42,259 nucleotides of DNA from Saprospiraceae bacterium UBA1994 (GTDB lineage Bacteria; Bacteroidota; Bacteroidia; Chitinophagales; Saprospiraceae): contig DDCY01000003.1 of NCBI GenBank assembly GCA_002335865.1, positions 1 to 42,259 on the forward strand. The letters run 5' to 3'. Below, piece after piece: positions 1 to 7,916 of the stretch; the first letter of the stretch is position 1; the number at the start of each line of letters is the position of its first letter. The translations under genes and the position numbers were made by a program. The notes under the pieces were generated by a model. The model made no database searches. It was not told the DNA's origin and saw only the letters and a program-made list of their open reading frames with translations.

Positions 1-26
1 TTTACTCTATTGTTATTGTCTTTCAT
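1..26 (-). CDS. Possible 5' end of a gene running off the window
   Basis: An ATG at 26 reading leftward opens eight codons (MKDNNNRV) before the window ends. It has the same orientation as the three element genes to its right and would be the next gene of the integrated element. Far too little is visible to assign a family, and it may be chance. Confidence 0.2.
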
Positions 27-250
27 TTCTAAAAAATATATTGTGCAAGTGACTAAAATGCCTCCCCTTACGATTTGATTTTAACTAAGATTTACGCCTT
101 CGAGATTCGTACTTTCGAGGGTGTTTTTGTTTTATTGAAAAGTCTCTAATTGATACACTCTTATAGTCAGATGTAGCTGTCTATTTAGATTTTCGATTAG
201 GTACATAACATGATTGTGATATTGGAATGTGAGCTAGTGGTTAGACCGCA

Positions 251-550
251 TTAATTTCGTTTACGTTCTATTAGCTTTAGGAGTGTCCTCACTTCATCAG
301 TCTTAAACCTTGTTGACCTAGATCCTAATTTGTATTTAGTGAGTTTTCCTTTTCTAATCCAGAGATGTACAGTCGCTTTGGTAACGTCGAACAAAGAGCA
401 TACTTCTTTGATAGTGCACCATTCTTTATCTAGTATGGGTTGTTTAGATTTTCGATCTAATACGAGCTCAATAGTGGTTTCTATACTATTGTTAATTTGT
501 TCCAGTAAACTTTCGATTGTGGTATCTTGTACCAATATTTGCCTATTCAT
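251..550 (-). CDS. Helix-turn-helix (excisionase/MerR-like) DNA-binding protein
   Basis: A small protein of 99 residues from the ATG at 550. Residues about 45-91 form a winged helix-turn-helix of the excisionase/MerR type: W44-C-T-I-K-E-V, then a recognition helix around TKATVHLWIRKGKL, then a basic wing ending in R-F-K-T-D-E-V. Members of this family next to tyrosine recombinases usually act as recombination directionality factors or as regulators of the element. The frame can be extended upstream to a TTG at 631, but that extension crosses a 7-bp inverted repeat (597-603/615-621) which looks like a promoter or operator, so the ATG start is preferred. The gene follows the unknown protein at 647-1240 in the same direction. 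Target and exact role are inferred from context. Confidence 0.7.
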   Translation of the reverse strand: MNRQILVQDTTIESLLEQINNSIETTIELVLDRKSKQPILDKEWCTIKEVCSLFDVTKATVHLWIRKGKLTKYKLGSRSTRFKTDEVRTLLKLIERKRN

Positions 551-596
551 AACTATTGTGTTATTTGATTTGCGACAAATCTCATCATTGAATTTT

Positions 597-621
597 GTGG
601 GAACACTATAATTATTCCCAC
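597..621. promoter_or_regulatory. Inverted repeat GTGGGAA-N11-TTCCCAC, possible operator
   Basis: A perfect 7-bp inverted repeat (597-603 and 615-621) with an 11-bp AT-rich spacer lies about 50 bp upstream of the ATG at 550 and just after the stop of the gene at 647. One-turn spacing and position suit a dimeric repressor or the HTH protein itself. No T-run follows on the leftward strand, so a terminator is less likely. The function is inferred. Confidence 0.35.
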
Positions 622-646
622 AACTTTGCAAACTATTGATTATCAG

Positions 647-1240
647 CTATTTGTAGCCAAACTTTTCTAATTCGAGTAAAATGCAATTTTCTATACTTGG
701 CATATTTTTAACGTCTTTGTGATCTGTTCCATCCCTACTATCTAATGATCTGAATGTTCCCGATGTTGGAGTAATTTCATTTTCGTAACCTAAAATTATT
801 GAGATAATACTATAAAAGTTTTTCATAGAATTTCTGTAAATTTCTTTTGTTTTTGGATTGGTATTTTTGAGGTAATCCAATACTCCCAATACTTCTAAGA
901 GTGCAAATTTTGACTTTTTTGATTTAAATTTATCAACATCAATATCTACCTCATACCCTAGATAGTCACGTCGTATAATTTCATCGTCGGTTATGTTTTT
1001 TATTTGAAGATAGTTATTGTACCAGCCGTGACTAGATAATAAATCTTGTAGTATCATCTCAAAGTCGCGATCTTCTGTGACGTTCAAAGAAGCTATATCC
1101 ATACACTTCTTTTTTGATTCTCTAATGCTACTATGAACGTATTGAGACAAATCTTCAAGTTCATAATCTTTTAACTCCTTGATGTAAGTAGGTGTCTTTA
1201 GTATTTCATTGCACCATTTGAATGTTTTCTCGTTGCTCAT
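647..1240 (-). CDS. Hypothetical protein of an integrated element
   Basis: A protein of 197 residues that I do not recognise. It is hydrophilic and acidic-basic mixed, lacks a signal peptide or membrane segment, and looks mostly helical. Its start codon overlaps the integrase stop by four bases (ATGA), so the two are almost certainly translated from one message and it belongs to the same element. It could be an accessory recombination, regulatory or defence-type protein, but nothing in the sequence distinguishes these. Confidence 0.6.
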   Translation of the reverse strand: MSNEKTFKWCNEILKTPTYIKELKDYELEDLSQYVHSSIRESKKKCMDIASLNVTEDRDFEMILQDLLSSHGWYNNYLQIKNITDDEIIRRDYLGYEVDIDVDKFKSKKSKFALLEVLGVLDYLKNTNPKTKEIYRNSMKNFYSIISIILGYENEITPTSGTFRSLDSRDGTDHKDVKNMPSIENCILLELEKFGYK

Positions 1241-2583
1241 GCTTTGACTAGTTTATTTCCTGTGAAATATGGGTTAATAGAAAGACGCTTTGCTGTTTCT
1301 ACTTTCGATACTTTGATATAGTCTAGTAACTGTTTTTCAGTCTTGTGTCCTGTGATTTTCATTATATCAATGGTCGGTATGTCAGCCAAATACATAAGAG
1401 TTGCAGCCGTTCGACGTGCTGTGTGCGTTGTTATTAGTTTGTGCTTAGACACCTGTTTAATAGTCGTCATACCTTTTGTAATAAGCTGTTGTTCGATAGC
1501 CATGTTAATTCCAGCCTTCGCAGCTATAGTCTTGATGTTTTGGTTGATCTTTTGTTCGTGGCTCTTAGGTAATGAGTTACTGTATTTTGATAGGATTGCA
1601 ACTAGTTCTGGTTTCATAGGGATAATAACCCTTTCGTTAGTTTTTAGAGTAATAATGTCAATGACCTTATATGTATCATGTTCTTTTATATGCTCCTTAC
1701 TTATACGTGAATAGTCAGAGTATCTAAGACCTGTGTAACAGCCACAAAGGAAGATATCTCTTATTCGGTCTAGATGTTCTACCTGCGATAGATCTAGCTT
1801 GTATAGAAGTTCTAGCTCATCATTTGTGAGGTATATTTTGTTGCTTTTAGTAGTAATCTTTTTAAATGCTCTCACTTTGTAGCCTTCTTCTCGATGGTGG
1901 TTTTCATCCTTGGCTCTATTTAAGATCGCTTTTAGATTCTTTATAGTATTGCCTATACTGTTGGGGTGATAGTCTTTACTAACCGCATATTGAGTATAAG
2001 CATTATACCAGTCAATGTTAAAGTCTTTGTAATTAAAAGTTGATTTATTTATATGCTTTTTAAAAGCCTTTAGTCGAAAGTTCAGATTTTCGTAGGCTTT
2101 AATTGTTCCTTCCTTGTATCTTCTACCATTAGCAGTTCCAGATTGTATTAATCTATCACCTATGGTAATTTCCTTTATAAAAAGATCTAGGTAGCTCTCA
2201 AAAGATAGTTTTGTATCTTTTTTGCTTTTGGTCTTGTTATATCCTAATTCTTTGTCTAGTCTGGTTCTAAAAACTTTGGTATCAATCATATTAGAGCCAA
2301 TAGAATGCTCTGTGTAGATTTTACTAAAGATCCGTTCAATATTCTCTAAATGTATTTTTATGTTTTGTAGATCTAGATCAATATTTGGGTATTTACTCTT
2401 ATATCTAGAGATGGCGCTTTTTGTGGTTGTTGGTCTTTGTGTATCAGAATCCCAAAGATCAACGATTATACTTTTACGTGTTCCGTATTGAAACGCTTGA
2501 CCATTCAAGTGAACGCGCATAAAAATAGAACTCAGAACTTGCTTGTCTTTGGTTGTTTTGAGGTAGAAATTCGATTTTAGCAT
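1237..2583 (-). CDS. Tyrosine-type site-specific recombinase (integrase)
   Basis: An integrase of 448 residues, the usual length for Bacteroidota element integrases. The N-terminus (about 1-110) resembles the Arm-DNA-binding domain, residues about 125-240 the SAM-like core-binding domain, and 250-448 the catalytic domain. The catalytic set is visible: R287 in TGLRYSDY, K314 in the beta-hairpin TLKTNE, H387-T-A-R390, H413 in TGHK and the nucleophile Y422 in LLDYIKV. All are present, so the enzyme should be active. Upstream is GAGGAAAG, an unusually clear ribosome-binding site, about nine bases before the ATG. It sits beside tRNA-Gln (2757-2828), a common type of attachment site, and is co-transcribed with the downstream protein by a 4-bp overlap. 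The element therefore probably extends left beyond the window. Confidence 0.93.
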   Translation of the reverse strand: MLKSNFYLKTTKDKQVLSSIFMRVHLNGQAFQYGTRKSIIVDLWDSDTQRPTTTKSAISRYKSKYPNIDLDLQNIKIHLENIERIFSKIYTEHSIGSNMIDTKVFRTRLDKELGYNKTKSKKDTKLSFESYLDLFIKEITIGDRLIQSGTANGRRYKEGTIKAYENLNFRLKAFKKHINKSTFNYKDFNIDWYNAYTQYAVSKDYHPNSIGNTIKNLKAILNRAKDENHHREEGYKVRAFKKITTKSNKIYLTNDELELLYKLDLSQVEHLDRIRDIFLCGCYTGLRYSDYSRISKEHIKEHDTYKVIDIITLKTNERVIIPMKPELVAILSKYSNSLPKSHEQKINQNIKTIAAKAGINMAIEQQLITKGMTTIKQVSKHKLITTHTARRTAATLMYLADIPTIDIMKITGHKTEKQLLDYIKVSKVETAKRLSINPYFTGNKLVKA

Positions 2584-2613
2584 ATTAAATTCGCTTTCCT
2601 CAAAAATAGATAA

Positions 2614-2645
2614 AAACCGTGACTAAATCAATATGGTCACGGTTT
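2614..2645. promoter_or_regulatory. 10-bp inverted repeat in the integrase leader
   Basis: AAACCGTGAC (2614-2623) and GTCACGGTTT (2636-2645) form a perfect 10-bp inverted repeat with a 12-base spacer, starting 31 bases before the integrase ATG. A further GGTCAC lies at 2647-2652. On the leftward strand the hairpin is followed by TTTTT, so it could be a terminator or attenuator shielding the integrase from tRNA read-through. It could equally be an integrase or repressor binding site near the element end. Confidence 0.5.
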
Positions 2646-2725
2646 GGGTCACACTTTTAATTAACTATTTTATATAAATGGATATATACAAAATACATAA
2701 AGTGTTGATTATCAATATATGTATA

Positions 2726-2752
2726 TAAAAAAAGAGAGTCGTGAGACTCCCT
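2726..2752 (-). terminator. Intrinsic terminator of tRNA-Gln
   Basis: An 8-bp stem (2733-2740 with 2745-2752) with a 4-base loop lies directly downstream of the tRNA. On the leftward transcript the single non-Watson-Crick pair is G-U and the stem is followed by a run of seven or more U. On the other strand that pair would be A-C. Both points fit termination of the leftward transcript. Confidence 0.75.
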
Positions 2753-2756
2753 TTTG

Positions 2757-2828
2757 TTGACCTACAAGGACTCGAACCTTGAATAACAGAACCAAAAACT
2801 GCCGTGTTACCAATTACACCATAGGTCA
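2757..2828 (-). tRNA. tRNA-Gln (anticodon TTG)
   Basis: Reading leftward, a 7-bp acceptor stem (TGACCTA with TAGGTCA), a D arm with GTGT/ACAC, an anticodon loop TTTTGGT giving anticodon TTG, and a T arm CAAGG-TTCGAGT-CCTTG fold into a complete cloverleaf of 72 bases. The 3' CCA is not encoded. The sequence matches the pattern of bacterial tRNA-Gln. It has its own likely promoter (2844-2851) and terminator, and probably served as the insertion site of the element carrying the neighbouring integrase. Confidence 0.95.
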
Positions 2829-2843
2829 TTGTGTTAGCGGGGT

Positions 2844-2851
2844 CAAATTTA
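2844..2851 (-). promoter_or_regulatory. Bacteroidota -7 element of the tRNA-Gln promoter
   Basis: TAAATTTG on the leftward strand fits TAnnTTTG and lies 15 bases before the mature tRNA 5' end, which is suitable spacing for a short leader. No clear -33 TTTG is seen. Confidence 0.5.
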
Positions 2852-2945
2852 TAATAATTTTCATTTAAATATAGTCCTACCAGGAATAATTTTTTTGATC
2901 ATCAATGCGCTCAACCAGGAGTTGGCAAATTATAAATCAAATAAG

Positions 2946-3491
2946 TTACTTATTTGCCATAATGCTGTATATCGCGCCCAGATTACGTCCTCGACCGTTG
3001 TAGTCCAGGCCGTATCCTATCACAAATTTGTTAGGAATCTCAAAGCCTACGTATGCTAGTTCTAGATCGTGCTGGACCGCCTCTGGTTTTAGCAATAATG
3101 TACAGACTTTAACGGACTTAGCTCCTTTAGTCTTTAAAGTAGGGAGATATGCGGCCAATGTATTACCAGTATCTACTATATCTTCTACTATTATGATGTG
3201 TCTATTGTTCATGTCAGGCTCTGCGTCATGATCTATTTTTACTTTACCTGTTGACTCCATGCCTTTATATGAAGACACTCGTAGCAATTGTAGTTGACAT
3301 TCAAAATCAAATTGTCGACAAAGGTCTGCCGCAAATATGAATGCCCCATTGAGCAAGGCTATGACTATAGGTGGGTCGTCAGAGGTATAGTCATTGTTGA
3401 TTTTCGCACCGAGCGCCGCGACCTTATTCGCTATAACCTCTGCAGATAAGTACTCTTGGAATTTATGTTCACCTAGTTTTACGCTTTTCAT
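2946..3491 (-). CDS. hpt: Hypoxanthine phosphoribosyltransferase
   Basis: A purine-salvage enzyme that converts hypoxanthine (and usually guanine) plus PRPP to the nucleotide in the cytoplasm. At 181 residues it is of normal length. The PRPP loop is VEDIVDTGNTL (about 102-112), with the two acidic residues E103-D104. SSYKG (73-77) is the flexible active-site loop and FVIGYGLDYNGRGRNL (156-171) the base-binding end. It starts eight bases after the stop of the M28 peptidase, so the two are probably one transcription unit. No anomaly is visible. Confidence 0.93.
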   Translation of the reverse strand: MKSVKLGEHKFQEYLSAEVIANKVAALGAKINNDYTSDDPPIVIALLNGAFIFAADLCRQFDFECQLQLLRVSSYKGMESTGKVKIDHDAEPDMNNRHIIIVEDIVDTGNTLAAYLPTLKTKGAKSVKVCTLLLKPEAVQHDLELAYVGFEIPNKFVIGYGLDYNGRGRNLGAIYSIMANK

Positions 3492-3499
3492 TGTAGTAA

Positions 3500-4903
3500 T
3501 TATTGTAACCCGTATTTGTCTATTAAGTAAATAAGGCTAGTCATGGCTGCAGCGCCAAGTTCTAGTTCTCTTTGATTTACAGCGTCGATTCTATCAATAT
3601 CAGTATGATGATAGTCGAAGTACCTTTGCGAATCTGGCCTGAGACCGATGAGTAGGCCTTTTTGTGATTTGAGTGGTCCTATGTCAGCTCCTGATCCTCC
3701 AGTGCTAAATTGCAGACCATACGACTCAAGTAGAGGAAGCCATTGACTGACATGCTTATAGAATGGCTTCAACACATCTGTGTGGCCCTCAAAACTAAAT
3801 CCTCTAGGTACAAATCCACCAGAGTCAGACTCTAAGGCGGCCAAGTGGTACTCTCCTTTTTCGTTGCTGATGCGTGCATACTCCCTGCCTCCAGCAAGGC
3901 CATTTTCTTCATTCTGAAACATGACGCATCTAATAGTGCGCTTTGGCTTATATCCAAGCTTTAGCATCGTGCGTACCACCTGGAGACTATGTACACATCC
4001 TGCGCCATCATCATGAGCGCCAGCTCCTACATCCCAGCTGTCGAGATGCCCTCCTACGAGTATGATTTCGTTAGGAAACTCCGAACCTTTGATTTCGCCT
4101 ATAACACTATGAGAGGTTCTTTCACCCATTGGTTGAGCGTTGTTTTGTATAGAGACGATTACTTGCTCTTTGAGTAGTAGCTCACTCAGCATATTGGCAT
4201 CATTGGTCGATATCGATATGGCTGGTATTTGTTTAATTTCCTCGTCGTAAACGCTAGTACCAGTGTGTGGTACATCGTCTTGTCTTGTGGTCATAGATCT
4301 TACAAGTACAGCTACAGCACCATATTCGGCTGCTTTGGATGCTCCATATACGCGTTGATCTACAGCTCCTCCATATGCACTGAAGGTACGTATCTGTGTT
4401 GGGTCCATTGGTCTATTATAGAATACGATTTTACCTTTTACTTTATCAATTCCAAGTATCTCTACTTCGTCTAATCCTTTTACTTCAATAATTTCTGCCT
4501 CTAGTACTTTTCCATCTGTACCTATCATATTGCCAAGAGAGAGAGCATTGAGTCTTTGTGATCTTGGTGATGTCATGTATACTTTCTCTTCCTCACCCCG
4601 GTCCCAGTAGTTGACTTTGCATTCTTGAGTCCATACTTTATCGAAGCCTATTGAATTCATTTTAAGTTCCATGAACTCTACAGCTTTTATTGACCCTGGA
4701 GACCCTGCTAGCCTAGCGCCTACATCAGTGGTTAGCTCAGTGAGCCAATCGTAACATTCTCCATCAGTCAGGATTTGATTGTGAATATCCTTGATAAATT
4801 TAGCATCTGTATTTTGCTGATTAGTGTCATCTTGAGCAATTAGTATTGGTCCGAAGAGACAAAAAATAGTACATAATATGAGGTGATAAGTGGATTTAGC
4901 CAT
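3500..4903 (-). CDS. Secreted M28 family zinc aminopeptidase (carboxypeptidase Q-like)
   Basis: An exported peptidase of 467 residues from the ATG at 4903, which places a typical signal peptide (cleaved after ...GPILIAQ) at the very N-terminus. The reading frame extends 18 codons further to 4957, but those residues would sit awkwardly before the signal. The metal ligands of family M28 are present: H286-x-D288, the bridging aspartate in AHDDGAG (298/299), E332-E333 in FQNEENG, D360 in ESDSGG and the C-terminal H432/H433 in DYHHTD. A PA-like insertion lies around 150-250. The layout resembles plasma glutamate carboxypeptidase/carboxypeptidase Q. It is likely to trim peptides in the periplasm. 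hpt follows eight bases downstream. Confidence 0.9.
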   Translation of the reverse strand: MAKSTYHLILCTIFCLFGPILIAQDDTNQQNTDAKFIKDIHNQILTDGECYDWLTELTTDVGARLAGSPGSIKAVEFMELKMNSIGFDKVWTQECKVNYWDRGEEEKVYMTSPRSQRLNALSLGNMIGTDGKVLEAEIIEVKGLDEVEILGIDKVKGKIVFYNRPMDPTQIRTFSAYGGAVDQRVYGASKAAEYGAVAVLVRSMTTRQDDVPHTGTSVYDEEIKQIPAISISTNDANMLSELLLKEQVIVSIQNNAQPMGERTSHSVIGEIKGSEFPNEIILVGGHLDSWDVGAGAHDDGAGCVHSLQVVRTMLKLGYKPKRTIRCVMFQNEENGLAGGREYARISNEKGEYHLAALESDSGGFVPRGFSFEGHTDVLKPFYKHVSQWLPLLESYGLQFSTGGSGADIGPLKSQKGLLIGLRPDSQRYFDYHHTDIDRIDAVNQRELELGAAAMTSLIYLIDKYGLQ

Positions 4904-5110
4904 CGAAATTTGTTTGTAATATACTGTCCTTGTTATTTGATTCATTTTGAGAGCCATTTGCTTTTATTTAATTGGCTATTGGTTTTTATACTCAAACTCT
5001 CTGTATGAAAATGTAATAATACAATTTCCAAAATAGTTATTAGTACTCTTCTAATGTATTGTATTTCGAGAAATACTACTACTCCATTCAAAACTCATTA
5101 CCTTTACAAC

Positions 5111-5782
5111 ATGAATACTACAGCACGACTTAGCGCTAAATTAATATCCATCATCATGCATCCAATGTTTATGATGACATATGTGCTATTGGTATTGTTC
5201 AAGTTCAATCCATATTTATTCGGATTGGCTGGGGATAAAGGTCAAGAGTTGTTTTTGATTACTGTGGTGATCTTATCTGTTTTTTTTCCATTAATAGCCG
5301 TACTCATGATGAAAGCGCTCAATATCATCGAGTCGCTTGAGATGAAGAGCAAAGAAGAGAGGGTAGGGCCACTGATCGTCACAGGTATATTTTATTTATG
5401 GCTATTTATGAATATCAAGGACAATACTAACATATCAGAAGTGTTCTCGTTCTTCGTATTAGGGTCTACGATAGCCTTATTTATAAGTTTTTTTGTGAAC
5501 AACTTCTCTAAGATTAGTCTTCATTCAGTGGGTATGGGAGGACTCTTGATGGGTATATTTTTTATAAGACAATATTTTACTTATGGGCACGCACTGATTT
5601 CATTAGGAAGTCTTGGTGTTTATAATATTCATATCAATCTGATACTAGGTGTAGTGATATTGCTTTGTGGCTTAGTCGCCACTAGCAGATTGATTTTAGA
5701 GGCACATGATACTAGAGATATTACAGGAGGTTTTTTGGTGGGTGTAGTAGCTCAGATTATTGCTTTTAATATCTTTTTTTAG
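5111..5782 (+). CDS. PAP2-like integral membrane protein
   Basis: A membrane protein of 223 residues from the ATG at 5111 with about six hydrophobic segments; a 19-codon upstream extension to 5054 looks non-coding. It carries SRLILEAHDTRD (about 192-203), an exact match to the third PAP2 motif SRx5Hx3D, and SLHSVG with H138 where the second motif (PSGH) is expected. The first motif (Kx6RP) is only loosely represented by KSKEERVGP (about 79-87). It is probably a lipid phosphate phosphatase relative acting on an isoprenoid or phospholipid phosphate at the membrane. Substrate and activity are not shown by the sequence. It is divergent from the M28/hpt unit and stands alone. Confidence 0.65.
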   Translation: MNTTARLSAKLISIIMHPMFMMTYVLLVLFKFNPYLFGLAGDKGQELFLITVVILSVFFPLIAVLMMKALNIIESLEMKSKEERVGPLIVTGIFYLWLFMNIKDNTNISEVFSFFVLGSTIALFISFFVNNFSKISLHSVGMGGLLMGIFFIRQYFTYGHALISLGSLGVYNIHINLILGVVILLCGLVATSRLILEAHDTRDITGGFLVGVVAQIIAFNIFF

Positions 5783-6126
5783 CAAGCATCATATTGCGAG
5801 GATATACCGTTAATTATATCTTCTAAAACTGATTTAAAGACAAAATAGATTGACACATAAATGATAGAGTTATTATAGATCTATATCCACGAGTAATCGC
5901 GTAAGGTTGTAGTGAAAGAGTGATTTTTATTGAAGAAAAAAACATGCGAAATCTAATTAACCTTTATCTTACTTTTTATGAAAATAAACAAGGGTCTTTA
6001 GGCTGTAGTATTAAAGGAAATACGGTTATAAAAAGCGGCTTATTATAAACGATTAAACTTGTTTTTTCATTCAAATTTATAATATTTAATTACGAATTTC
6101 AGATAGACTACATTCGTTTTCTAATT
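5783..6126. other. Intergenic stretch, no gene supported
   Basis: These 344 bases are AT-rich and hold only chance-sized frames, the longest noticed being 34 codons from an ATG at 5944 with no recognisable product. TACATTCG, about 18 bases before the ATG at 6127, is one mismatch from the TAnnTTTG promoter element. No hairpin stands out. Confidence 0.5.
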
Positions 6127-6570
6127 ATGAAACATACGATTTTACTTTTATTAATTACCATCACAGGAAGTATGTCTGCGCAGATGCAATCCAAAGACAA
6201 CTGGAATACTCTAGGTATGGTATCTATATCTACAGAGTATGACGAATCGCTTGGTATGGAAATTCAAAAACCAACAGTAAGTATAATCGCAAAACAATTG
6301 GACGGCAAGGAAGTAGAGCTTTCAGGATTTATCATACCGCTGACTGGAAAGCGGGCTCAAAGCCATTTTATGTTGTCAAGATATCCACAGAGCATGTGTT
6401 TTTTTTGTGGTAAGGCTGGCCCAGAAACGGCAGCACAAGTGTTTATGAATGGTGAGAAAAAGGTAGAGTTTACAGAAGATAAAGTAACGATAAAAGGCAT
6501 ACTGAGAATTAATGCTACAGACATGAATAATCTACTTTATACTTTGGATGACGCCGAGATGATCTTTTAA
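6127..6570 (+). CDS. Secreted DUF3299-like CxxC protein, copy 1
   Basis: A 147-residue protein with a clear signal peptide (cleavage near SMSAQ, residue 19). The core is a beta-rich segment, GFIIPLTG (67-74) followed by HFMLSRYPQSMCFFCG, ending with an ILRIN strand. The pattern GF-IPL-x-FLL fits DUF3299 (PF11736), with C91-F-F-C94 in place of the single cysteine and proline run I associate with the proteobacterial family. The CxxC could bind a thiophilic metal or be redox active. It is followed 19 bases later by a paralogue and then by an ABC ATPase and permease. In Vibrio, DUF3299 proteins are encoded with a similar ABC pair in the zinc-regulated zrg operon, so a role in metal handling is inferred. 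The family call is by eye. Confidence 0.65.
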   Translation: MKHTILLLLITITGSMSAQMQSKDNWNTLGMVSISTEYDESLGMEIQKPTVSIIAKQLDGKEVELSGFIIPLTGKRAQSHFMLSRYPQSMCFFCGKAGPETAAQVFMNGEKKVEFTEDKVTIKGILRINATDMNNLLYTLDDAEMIF

Positions 6571-6589
6571 AACTACATTATACATTAAT

Positions 6590-7039
6590 ATGAAATATAT
6601 AGCTACACTCTTATTAGCAATGACAATAATGGTTGGATCTGCACAAGTGGAGAGTCCATCAAAAGGTACATGGAAAACACTAGGCAAGATTACATTTAAA
6701 AAAGTATACGACGAACTCATGGGTTTCAAAGTCGATATGCCAGTATTTTCAGATCAGATTGTTGCGCTCGAAGGCAAGGAGATTACAGTCAAAGGTTACA
6801 TAGTACCTACGGAGGGTTATAAGTCTCATAAGGAATTTATTTTGTCTGCTTTTCCATACAATATGTGTTTCTTCTGTGGAGGTGCTGGTCCAGAGACTGT
6901 GATGGAGGTAGTATCGTTAGAAGGCGTTGAATTTTCTGCTGATCCGATTGTTCTCAAAGGCATACTTCGGCTCAATGATAATGATATTAACCATCTAATG
7001 TATAAGGTGGAAGAAGCAGTTATCATCGAAGAGGACTGA
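6590..7039 (+). CDS. Secreted DUF3299-like CxxC protein, copy 2
   Basis: A 149-residue paralogue of the preceding gene: a signal peptide ending near VGSAQ (19), then WKTLGKITFKK, GYIVPTEG (69-76), EFILSAFPYNMCFFCGGAGPET with C93-F-F-C96, and KGILRLN near the end. The two copies share the cysteine block, the WxTLG opening and the tail, but are otherwise clearly diverged, so the duplication is old and both are likely functional, perhaps as partners. The acidic C-terminus (EEAVIIEED) is unique to this copy. It lies 19 bases after copy 1 in the same orientation and 247 bases before the ABC ATPase. A periplasmic metal-linked role is inferred. Confidence 0.65.
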   Translation: MKYIATLLLAMTIMVGSAQVESPSKGTWKTLGKITFKKVYDELMGFKVDMPVFSDQIVALEGKEITVKGYIVPTEGYKSHKEFILSAFPYNMCFFCGGAGPETVMEVVSLEGVEFSADPIVLKGILRLNDNDINHLMYKVEEAVIIEED

Positions 7040-7273
7040 TAAAAACTATAGGGCAAGATCATTAAATGGTTAGATAACCGTCTAGTAAAAGACGTGATAT
7101 TTCAACTTTCGGATCAATTTCATACATCTACAGAAAATAAAAATATTTTTGATTGCACCATTAATTTAAAGATTCGGTTTGGAGATTTTTAGATACTTAT
7201 TAGAAGTAAAACAATTAGTCTCTTTATGAACTAATCTCTAACTATATTCATATTCAGACGTTACTATTTTTAA

Positions 7274-7281
7274 TATCTTTG
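7274..7281 (+). promoter_or_regulatory. -7 element TATCTTTG close to the ABC ATPase start
   Basis: TATCTTTG matches TAnnTTTG and ends five bases before the ATG at 7287. If used, transcription would begin at or next to the start codon, giving a leaderless message. No convincing -33 TTTG is seen, so this may be coincidence. Confidence 0.35.
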
Positions 7282-7286
7282 ATACT

Positions 7287-7916
7287 ATGATAAATACTCA
7301 AAACTTATCTTTTCAATATGACAATGAAGAGCTGATGTCTTTTCCTGATGTCAATTGTGATGCAGGTGAGATGATGCTTGTGTTAGGGCAGTCTGGAGTA
7401 GGAAAAACAACCTTACTTCATTTGCTATCAGGTATTATCAGAGCGAAGGGAGGATCTGTATCTATAGCGGGCCAGAACCTATCAGAACTATCGGATAAAA
7501 AGCTGGATCATTTTAGAGGTCAATATATTGGTGTGATCTTTCAAAAGTTTCATTTTATTAAGTCGCTAAATGTGCTTGAGAATCTCACGATAGCACAAAA
7601 ACTAGCAGGGAAGCAGATAGATAAAAATCGATGTAAGGAGTTACTAGAAAATTTACAAATAGGTCATAAAATCAATAGTAAAATCAATGAATTGTCACAG
7701 GGCGAGATTCAACGAGTCGCTATAGCTAGAGCATTGGTCAATAACCCTGCAGTCATCCTAGCGGATGAGCCTACTTCTGCATTAGATGATTCCAATTGTC
7801 AGGCAGTTTTAGACTTACTATCGACTCAGGCCAAACAATCTGGAGCAGCTCTTGTAATAGTGACACATGATACTAGACTTAAGGATATGATAGATAATAA
7901 AATAACGATATCATGA
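7287..7916 (+). CDS. ABC transporter ATP-binding protein (LolD/MacB type)
   Basis: A stand-alone nucleotide-binding subunit of 209 residues. Walker A is GQSGVGKT (34-41), the Q-loop glutamine Q86, the signature LSQGE (136-140), Walker B VILADEP (156-162) and the switch histidine H194. Within the ABC superfamily its short length and the insertion-free core fit the LolD/FtsE/MacB group, whose partners are FtsX-type permeases that work mechanically rather than as channels. Its stop overlaps the start of exactly such a permease (ATGA), so the two form one complex at the inner membrane. The upstream DUF3299-like pair suggests a metal-associated envelope process. Confidence 0.9.
   Translation: MINTQNLSFQYDNEELMSFPDVNCDAGEMMLVLGQSGVGKTTLLHLLSGIIRAKGGSVSIAGQNLSELSDKKLDHFRGQYIGVIFQKFHFIKSLNVLENLTIAQKLAGKQIDKNRCKELLENLQIGHKINSKINELSQGEIQRVAIARALVNNPAVILADEPTSALDDSNCQAVLDLLSTQAKQSGAALVIVTHDTRLKDMIDNKITIS

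Noticed and set aside
99..119. TTCGAG repeats at the left edge as an integron or attachment-site feature
   Set aside because: Only six bases repeat, with no symmetrical core or neighbouring recombinase site.
1343..1714. Rightward frame of 123 codons opposite the integrase
   Set aside because: It is the antisense shadow of the integrase catalytic domain, hydrophobic by accident of codon complementarity, and matches no family.
5944..6048. 34-codon frame in the gap before the DUF3299-like genes
   Set aside because: Too short, no recognisable product, no supporting ribosome-binding site.
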